Shown here: positions 12,544-17,327 of the stretch, in pieces
Layout: every line of letters begins with the position of its first letter
Position numbering within the stretch: position 1 is the stretch's first letter
NCBI GenBank assembly: GCA_015655615.1
Contig: JAATES010000028.1
Location: forward strand, 1 to 17,327
DNA from: Actinomycetales bacterium
GTDB lineage: Bacteria; Actinomycetota; Actinomycetes; Actinomycetales; Cellulomonadaceae
Reading direction: 5' to 3'
Length of the DNA stretch: 17,327 nt
Notes under the pieces: generated by a model
Told to the model about the DNA's origin: nothing
The model's input: the letters and a program-made list of their open reading frames with translations, nothing else
Databases searched by the model: none
Position numbers and translations under genes: made by a program

Positions 12544-13731
12544 ATGCCACCCCAGAACGCCCCTGCCGAGGTTCCGGCCGTTCCAGTCCCCGAGCTCACT
12601 CCGGCCACGCTGGCCGTCGTCGCCGGACGTCCGGCCAAGGACCCGGGCGCCCCGGTGAATCCGCCCATCGTGCTGTCATCGACCTATGTGTCCCAGGGGA
12701 CCCCGCCTGCGAGTGAGAAGCTCTACACCCGGTGGGACACCGAGACCTGGTCACCCTTCGAGCAGGCCGTGGCGACCTTGGAGGGCGCGCGGCTGCCGGG
12801 GCTGGTGTTCGGCTCGGGCATGGCCGCCATCGCGGCAGTGCTCTCGGTGGTCCCCGCCGGAGGCAAGGTCGTCGTGCCGCGGCACGCCTACCACGCCACG
12901 TTGATCCTGGCCGACGAGCTGGCCGAGCGATATGCCGTGACCGTGGAGCGGGTGTACGTGGCGGACACCGATGCCGTGATCGCAGCCAGCGCGGGCGCCG
13001 ACCTCGTCTGGATCGAATCGCCCACCAATCCGATGCTCGAGGTCGCGGACCTGCCAGCGATCATCGTGGCTGCCCATGAGGCCGGCGCCCTGGTCGGCGT
13101 GGACAACACGTTCGCGACTCCCCTGGTCCAGCGACCCCTGGCGTGGGGCGCAGACATCGTGGTGCACTCCGTGACCAAGTACCTCGCCGGTCACAGCGAC
13201 GTCGTGCTCGGAATGGCACTGACCGACGACGAGGCCCTGCACCAGCGGCTGTGGCATCACCGCACCCATCACGGTGCCATCGCCGGGCCGTGGGAGGTCT
13301 GGCTCGCGCTCCGGGGCCTGCGGACGTTGTCCCTGCGCGTGGAACGGTCCCAGGCCAGCGCAGCCGACCTGGCACGACGACTCACCGGACATGCCGACGT
13401 CGTGGAGGTCCGGCACCCCTCGCTGCCTCAGGACGCTGGTCACGAGACCGCGAGCCGCATCATGGACGGATACGGATCGATCATCGGCCTACGTCCCCGG
13501 GGTGGTGCGTCAGGGGCGGACCAGCTCATCGCCGCTGTGCGATTGTGGGTACCGGCCACGTCCCTGGGCGGAGTGGAGTCCTCGCTGGAGCGTCGTCGGC
13601 GCTTCGCGACGGAATCGCCGACCGTGCCGGATGACCTCATCCGGATGAGTGTGGGCATCGAGGACGTCGAGGACCTGTGGGCTGACCTCGATCAGGCGCT
13701 GCGAGCAGCCGGACGGCGCCAGGGACGTTAA
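12544..13731 (+). CDS. Cystathionine gamma-synthase-like PLP enzyme
   Basis: The 395-residue protein belongs to the Cys/Met metabolism PLP-dependent family (cystathionine gamma-synthase/lyase, O-acetylhomoserine sulfhydrylase). Visible are the phosphate-binding FGSGMAAI (89-96), WIESPTNPMLEVADL (156-170), VDNTFATPL (186-194), the PLP lysine in HSVTKYLAGHSDVV (K212), and LGGVESSLERRRR (341-353), the usual substrate-binding LGGVES. The common N-terminal YxRxxNPT segment reads YTRWDTETW (61-69), so NPT has become TET. I therefore give no gene symbol: gamma-synthase is most likely, but lyase or another gamma-replacement activity remains possible. It interrupts the usual gpsA-ddl neighbourhood on the other strand, and its TAA overlaps the gpsA stop. 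No ribosome binding site precedes the ATG. Confidence 0.85.
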   Translation: MPPQNAPAEVPAVPVPELTPATLAVVAGRPAKDPGAPVNPPIVLSSTYVSQGTPPASEKLYTRWDTETWSPFEQAVATLEGARLPGLVFGSGMAAIAAVLSVVPAGGKVVVPRHAYHATLILADELAERYAVTVERVYVADTDAVIAASAGADLVWIESPTNPMLEVADLPAIIVAAHEAGALVGVDNTFATPLVQRPLAWGADIVVHSVTKYLAGHSDVVLGMALTDDEALHQRLWHHRTHHGAIAGPWEVWLALRGLRTLSLRVERSQASAADLARRLTGHADVVEVRHPSLPQDAGHETASRIMDGYGSIIGLRPRGGASGADQLIAAVRLWVPATSLGGVESSLERRRRFATESPTVPDDLIRMSVGIEDVEDLWADLDQALRAAGRRQGR

Positions 13732-14756
13732 AAGGATTCGAGGTCGAGCACCTGGCCGTCGAGCCCCTCGGACTTGTGCGGCCGGGTGAGCAGTCGCCGG
13801 CCCATGTCGGCCACCGGCAGTCCGCGGTGGAGCACATCGACGACCGCCTCGGTGATGGGCATCTCCACGCCGACCGAGCGGGAGAGCTCCAGGACGGACG
13901 TACTCGACTTCACGGCCTCCGCAGTCCCGCGTGTGGCGGTCACCGCCTCGTCCAGGGTCTTGCCCTGTCCCAGATGCTTGCCCAGCGCGTTGTTCCGTGA
14001 GGACGGTGAGGCGCACGTCGCGACGAGGTCGCCCATACCGGCGAGTCCGGCGAAGGTCTCCGCATGGGCGCCCAGGGCCAGTCCCAGCCGGGTGATCTCG
14101 ACCAGCCCCCGGGTGATCACGGTGGCCGTGGTGTTGTAGCCCATGCCCTGGCCCTGGGCGATGCCCACGGCCAGCGCGATGACGTTCTTCACGGCGCCGC
14201 ATAATTCCACGCCCACGACGTCGCCGTTGGTGTAGGGGCGGAAGTACTCGCACGAACAGGCCTTGGCCACCAACGCGGCGGTTTGCGGATCGATCGAGGA
14301 CACGACGGTCGCGGTCGGCTGCCGGGCGGCGATCTCGCCGGCGAGGTTGGGCCCGGATACCACGGCGACACGGGCGGCGGGAAGTCGCAACGACTCGGCG
14401 ATGACGGTGCTCATCCGCTTGTCCGTCCCCAGCTCGACGCCCTTCATCAGGGACACCGCCACAGCGCTCTCCCCGATCAGGCCGGCAAGCGGTGTCAGCA
14501 CCGACCGGGCGCTCTGCGAGGGCACGGCGATGACCGCGATGTCGGCTCCAGCCAGGGCAGCGGCCGCATCGGATGTCCCCGAGACGCCGACCGGCAGCGT
14601 GACGCCCGGCAAGTACTTGTCGTTGCGATGGGTCGCGTTAATCTGGTCGGCCACCGCCAGGTCGCGGCCCCACAGTCGGACCTCGCAACCCGAGTCGGCC
14701 AAGACTGCGGAGAACGTCGTTCCCCAGGCTCCGGAACCCAGCACTGCGGCGATCAT
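13728..14756 (-). CDS. gpsA: Glycerol-3-phosphate dehydrogenase [NAD(P)+]
   Basis: GpsA reduces dihydroxyacetone phosphate to sn-glycerol 3-phosphate, the backbone of membrane phospholipids. The 342-residue protein begins MIAAVLGSGAWGTTFSAVLA with the NAD(P)-binding GxGxxG-type loop, then IAVPSQSARSVL, MKGVELGT, VVSGPNLAGEIA, the catalytic Lys in ELCGAVKNVIALAVG, and TCASPSSRNNALGKHLGQG. The start ATG 14756 overlaps the plsC TGA as ATGA, and GAGGA lies six bases upstream, so it is coupled to plsC, which uses its product. At the 3' end its TAA (13728-13730) overlaps the TAA of the convergent CGS-like gene in the palindrome TTAA. Confidence 0.97.
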   Translation of the reverse strand: MIAAVLGSGAWGTTFSAVLADSGCEVRLWGRDLAVADQINATHRNDKYLPGVTLPVGVSGTSDAAAALAGADIAVIAVPSQSARSVLTPLAGLIGESAVAVSLMKGVELGTDKRMSTVIAESLRLPAARVAVVSGPNLAGEIAARQPTATVVSSIDPQTAALVAKACSCEYFRPYTNGDVVGVELCGAVKNVIALAVGIAQGQGMGYNTTATVITRGLVEITRLGLALGAHAETFAGLAGMGDLVATCASPSSRNNALGKHLGQGKTLDEAVTATRGTAEAVKSSTSVLELSRSVGVEMPITEAVVDVLHRGLPVADMGRRLLTRPHKSEGLDGQVLDLESF

Positions 14757-15544
14757 GTGTTGTCCTCACGGTCAGGGGATGGTGACGAGGCTGGGGGCTT
14801 CACCGTCGGGGAAGACGCACCACGCGTAGCAGCCCGGGGGTCGTATCGCTGTGCCGGAGCCTGCTCGCCCCGGATCGCCTCGACCCCTCCGACGATGTCG
14901 TCCATGATGCGGCCCGTGGCCTCGGTCAGCACCGCTGTGGTGATCGGCTTGCCCTGCAGATCCGCCAGATCCACCGGCGGGCCGACGTGCACGTGCACGT
15001 CATGGCGCCGGTGGATCCGGGGAACCTTGGTTCCCCGAGGCAGGATCGTGTGCGTTCCCCACTGTGCCACCGGGATCACCGGAACCCCGCTGGTGAGCGC
15101 AAGCCGGGCGGCCCCGGACTTGGCCGTCATCGGCCACAGCGCAGGATCCTTGGTGAGCGTGCCCTCGGGGAAGATCAGCACCACCTCGCCGGCTTCGAGC
15201 GCCTCGGTGGCAGCCACCAGCGAGTCTGCGGCATTCGCCGTCCCCCGGTAGACCGGGATCATATGGGTGCCCCGCAAGAACCAGCCCAGCACCGGTACCC
15301 GGAACAGCGAGTCCTTCGCCATGATCTTGGGGGCCCGGCCTTGCACATACAGCAGATGCGCGGTCGTGAGCGGGTCGATGTCACTGACGTGGTTGGCGAC
15401 CACGATGTAGCCGCCCGGGCGATCGAGGTACTGCGCCCCCTGCCAGTCCCGGCGGGCCACCATAGCCAGGAAGGGCCGCAGCAGCGTCGCCAGAATCCGG
15501 TACATCGGCGTTCGTCCGTCGGCACGGCGCTGGCGAGGAGTCAC
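14753..15544 (-). CDS. plsC: 1-acyl-sn-glycerol-3-phosphate acyltransferase (PlsC family)
   Basis: This membrane-associated acyltransferase adds the second acyl chain to form phosphatidic acid. The 263-residue protein shows motif I NHVSDID (51-57; catalytic HxxxxD), the RGTHMIPVYRG region (91-101), motif III FPEGTLT (125-131) and PVIPVAQWG. The N-terminus, YRILATLLRPFLAMVA (15-30), is hydrophobic and probably membrane-embedded. The last 30 or so residues are Pro/Ser/Ala-rich and likely disordered. The start GTG 15544 has a TAAGGT -10 six bases upstream; ATG 15505 is an alternative 13 codons later. It is followed by gpsA with an ATGA overlap, joining two consecutive steps of phospholipid synthesis. 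Confidence 0.92.
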   Translation of the reverse strand: MTPRQRRADGRTPMYRILATLLRPFLAMVARRDWQGAQYLDRPGGYIVVANHVSDIDPLTTAHLLYVQGRAPKIMAKDSLFRVPVLGWFLRGTHMIPVYRGTANAADSLVAATEALEAGEVVLIFPEGTLTKDPALWPMTAKSGAARLALTSGVPVIPVAQWGTHTILPRGTKVPRIHRRHDVHVHVGPPVDLADLQGKPITTAVLTEATGRIMDDIVGGVEAIRGEQAPAQRYDPRAATRGASSPTVKPPASSPSPDREDNT

Positions 15545-15550
15545 CGGACC

Positions 15551-15556
15551 ACCTTA
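15551..15556 (-). promoter_or_regulatory. Leaderless-type -10 element of plsC
   Basis: TAAGGT (minus strand) ends exactly six bases before GTG 15544, in the 67-bp gap after leuD. There is no ribosome binding site before that GTG. This implies that plsC-gpsA is transcribed separately from leuCD. Confidence 0.45.
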
Positions 15557-15611
15557 CCGGCTCGCACACGGCCACCCCGGAGGGCGATACGGTCGCCAGC
15601 GTTCTCGTCCC

Positions 15612-16250
15612 TCACGACACCGGTCGCGCGGCCTCGATCTCGACCTTGGGAAGGTGCTTGGCGGGCAACGTCCGGGGACGCCAGGACTCGCGCTTGGCCT
15701 CGAACGCGGTGATGTCCGCCTCGTGCTGCAGGGTCAGTCCGATGTCGTCCAGGCCCTCCAAGAGGCGCCAGCGGGTGTAGTCATCGACCTGGAACGCGAG
15801 GGTCACGTCCTCAGCGGTGGCGGTCTTCGCCTCGAGGTCGACGGTGATCTCCGTGCCCGGCTTGGTCTCCAGGACCTTCCATAGGAGTTCGACGTCCTCC
15901 TGCGCCATCTGACCAGCCAGCAACCCCTGCTTGCCGGAGTTGCCCCGGAAGATGTCGGCGAAACGGGATGCGAAGACGGCCCGGAATCCGTAGTCCTTGA
16001 GCGCCCAGACCGCATGCTCACGCGAGGACCCGGTTCCGAAGTCGGGCCCCGCCACCAGCACAGAGCCGGACGTGTAGGCGGGCTGGTTCAGGACGAACGA
16101 GTCGTCATTGCGCCAGGCCGCGAACAGTGCGTCCTCGAAGCCGGTGCGGGTGACGCGCTTGAGGTAGACCGCCGGGATGATCTGGTCGGTATCCACGTTG
16201 CTGCGGCGCAACGGGACGCCCACGCCGGTGTGCGTGGTGAACTTCTCCAT
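15612..16250 (-). CDS. leuD: 3-isopropylmalate dehydratase small subunit
   Basis: LeuD is the small (swivel-domain) subunit of isopropylmalate isomerase, the second step of leucine synthesis after IPM synthase. The 212-residue protein starts [32 protein letters not shown], typical of the bacterial subunit, and carries [40 protein letters not shown] in sections, the active-site GxGSSREHA loop (about 69-79). The C-terminal 30 residues form the usual extended tail of the actinobacterial type. AGGAGAG lies about nine bases before ATG 16250. It follows leuC after an unusually long 107-bp gap. Confidence 0.97.
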   Translation of the reverse strand: MEKFTTHTGVGVPLRRSNVDTDQIIPAVYLKRVTRTGFEDALFAAWRNDDSFVLNQPAYTSGSVLVAGPDFGTGSSREHAVWALKDYGFRAVFASRFADIFRGNSGKQGLLAGQMAQEDVELLWKVLETKPGTEITVDLEAKTATAEDVTLAFQVDDYTRWRLLEGLDDIGLTLQHEADITAFEAKRESWRPRTLPAKHLPKVEIEAARPVS

Positions 16251-16287
16251 AGTGGAACTCTCCTGAACTGAGGGGCTCGGTGTGCCT

Positions 16288-16308
16288 GCCGCGGCGATCT
16301 GTCGCGGC
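16288..16308 (-). promoter_or_regulatory. Hairpin in the leuC-leuD gap
   Basis: GCCGCG (16288-16293) and CGCGGC (16303-16308) can pair around a nine-base loop in the 107-bp gap between leuC and leuD. No T-run follows. It may adjust the leuC/leuD expression ratio or stabilise a processed end; this is inferred only from its position. Confidence 0.3.
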
Positions 16309-16357
16309 GCAGTCTCTCTGGCGCCGGGCCTCCATTGGGATGGGGTAAGAGTGGCGG

Positions 16358-17327
16358 TCAGACCTGGACGAGGACGTTCGGGTCTAGAGGTGCGAGCGGG
16401 GTGCCGGTCAAGGCCGCCGGGTCGAGAAGTGAGAATGACGGGTCCTCCGCCACGAGGTCGGCGATGGAGGACAACGTGCCGCGGATGGCCGTGGCAGCGG
16501 CCACCAGTGGCGAGACCAGGTGCGTGCGCCCGCCCTTGCCCTGGCGTCCTTCAAAGTTGCGGTTCGACGTGGAGGCGGACCGCTCGACCGGTTTGAGCTG
16601 ATCCGGGTTCATCCCCAGGCACATCGAGCATCCCGCGTTGCGCCATTCAGCTCCGAAGTCCTCGAAGATCCGGTCCAGGCCCTCAGCCTCGGCCTGCAGC
16701 CGCACCCGCGCAGAGGCAGGGACGACCAGGACCCGCACGGCATCCGCCTTGTGGTGGCCCTTGATGACCTTGGCGACAGTCCGGAGGTCTTCGATCCGAC
16801 CGTTGGTGCAGGAGCCGATGAAGACCGTGTCGACCTTGATGTCACGCAATGGCGTCCCCGGGTTCAGCCCCATGTACTCGATGGCGCGCTCAGCGGCGAC
16901 CCGGTCGTTCTCGTCTGGGATCTCCGCGGGCACGGGGACGTTCGCACTCAGCGGGAGTCCCTGGCCGGGGTTGGTCCCCCAGGTGATGAAGGGTTCCAGG
17001 TCTCCTGCCTCGAGGACGACCTCGGCGTCGAAGACCGCGTCGTCATCGGTCTTGAGGGTCTTCCAGTAATCGACGGCCGCATCCCAGTCGGCTCCCTCAG
17101 GCGCGTGGGGGCGGCCCTGCAGGTAGTCGAAGGTCGTCTGATCAGGGGCGATCATCCCTGCCCGGGCCCCCGCCTCGATCGACATGTTGCAGATCGTCAT
17201 CCGGGCTTCCATCGACAGTGCGCGGATCGCCTCGCCACGGTATTCGAGGACGTAACCCTGCCCGCCGCCCGTTCCGGTCTTCGCGATGACCGCCAGGGTG
17301 ATTTCCTTGGCCGTGGTTCCAGGCTGG
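16358..17327 (-). CDS. leuC: 3-isopropylmalate dehydratase large subunit, C-terminal part (cut by window edge)
   Basis: This is the C-terminal two-thirds of LeuC, the aconitase-type [4Fe-4S] subunit of isopropylmalate isomerase. From the right edge the frame reads [20 protein letters not shown], then [20 protein letters not shown] and [19 protein letters not shown]. The three cluster cysteines are all present: one in [13 protein letters not shown] and two in [37 protein letters not shown] (in sections) and the C-terminal [15 protein letters not shown] segment are also family features. The start codon lies outside the window. Upstream control of the leucine operon cannot be seen. leuD follows on the same strand. 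Confidence 0.96.
   Translation of the reverse strand, partial: QPGTTAKEITLAVIAKTGTGGGQGYVLEYRGEAIRALSMEARMTICNMSIEAGARAGMIAPDQTTFDYLQGRPHAPEGADWDAAVDYWKTLKTDDDAVFDAEVVLEAGDLEPFITWGTNPGQGLPLSANVPVPAEIPDENDRVAAERAIEYMGLNPGTPLRDIKVDTVFIGSCTNGRIEDLRTVAKVIKGHHKADAVRVLVVPASARVRLQAEAEGLDRIFEDFGAEWRNAGCSMCLGMNPDQLKPVERSASTSNRNFEGRQGKGGRTHLVSPLVAAATAIRGTLSSIADLVAEDPSFSLLDPAALTGTPLAPLDPNVLVQV

Noticed and set aside
14984..15001. 18-bp perfect palindrome GACGTGCACGTGCACGTC in plsC
   Set aside because: It encodes the repeated Val-His segment DVHVHV typical of PlsC proteins, and high-GC codon choice explains the symmetry.
16105..16335. Minus-strand open frame starting in the leuC-leuD gap and overlapping leuD
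   Set aside because: Most of it is leuD read in another frame, and the upstream part has no family resemblance.
1..17327. Mobile element, CRISPR array, tRNA or rRNA
   Set aside because: I found no transposase motifs, terminal repeats, repeat-spacer pattern or RNA gene signatures on either strand.

Overview
The window is a high-GC, gene-dense chromosomal segment with strong G/C third-position bias. The gene set and order (rnc, rpmF, DUF177, a SepIVA-like coiled-coil gene, coaD, rsmD, recG, a DAK-domain gene, rpmB, thiL, DUF3515, ddl, gpsA, plsC, leuD, leuC) are the conserved housekeeping neighbourhood of Actinomycetota, close to the M. tuberculosis Rv2925c-Rv2988c region as I recall it. Zinc-ribbon forms of bL32 and bL28, GTG starts and frequent lack of Shine-Dalgarno sites fit. 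I cannot name the genus from sequence alone. I see no mobile element, CRISPR array, tRNA or rRNA.

Layout, left to right. (1) 1-1756, minus strand: SepIVA-like, DUF177, rpmF and rnc (cut by the left edge) form the ribosome/RNA-processing cluster. (2) 1792-2286: coaD, minus. (3) 2379-3803, plus: an unusual GNAT acetyltransferase-HAD phosphatase fusion gene sitting between coaD and rsmD, which are neighbours in many bacteria. (4) 3829-8383, minus: DAK/FakA-like gene, recG and rsmD in a tight operon (GTGA overlap, then a short gap). (5) 8384-8816: a 430-bp regulatory gap with tandem repeats, hairpins and a good rpmB promoter. (6) rpmB with a strong terminator, then a stand-alone GNAT gene, both plus. 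(7) thiL (minus) and a DUF3515 lipoprotein (plus) start back to back; ddl (minus) and a cystathionine gamma-synthase-like gene (plus) also start back to back. (8) plsC-gpsA (ATGA overlap) and leuC-leuD, minus; leuC is cut by the right edge.

The most interesting signals are not new gene families but structure in the DNA. A 16-bp perfect inverted repeat with a 2-nt centre lies inside the first codons of rnc, and a second hairpin spans the rpmF stop codon; both are candidate RNase III self-cleavage sites, as known for the rpmF-absB transcript of Streptomyces coelicolor. Six genes have a TANNNT hexamer exactly six bases before the start codon, the signature of leaderless transcription. The rpmB leader has two copies of one sequence that can each pair with a single downstream complement. 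Three 16-bp tandem repeats lie in front of the DAK-recG operon.

Functionally the genes serve ribosome assembly and rRNA maturation (rnc, rsmD, rpmF, rpmB, DUF177), cofactors (coaD, thiL), envelope and lipid synthesis (ddl, gpsA, plsC, DAK protein, SepIVA-like), DNA repair (recG) and leucine/sulfur amino acid synthesis (leuCD, the CGS-like gene).
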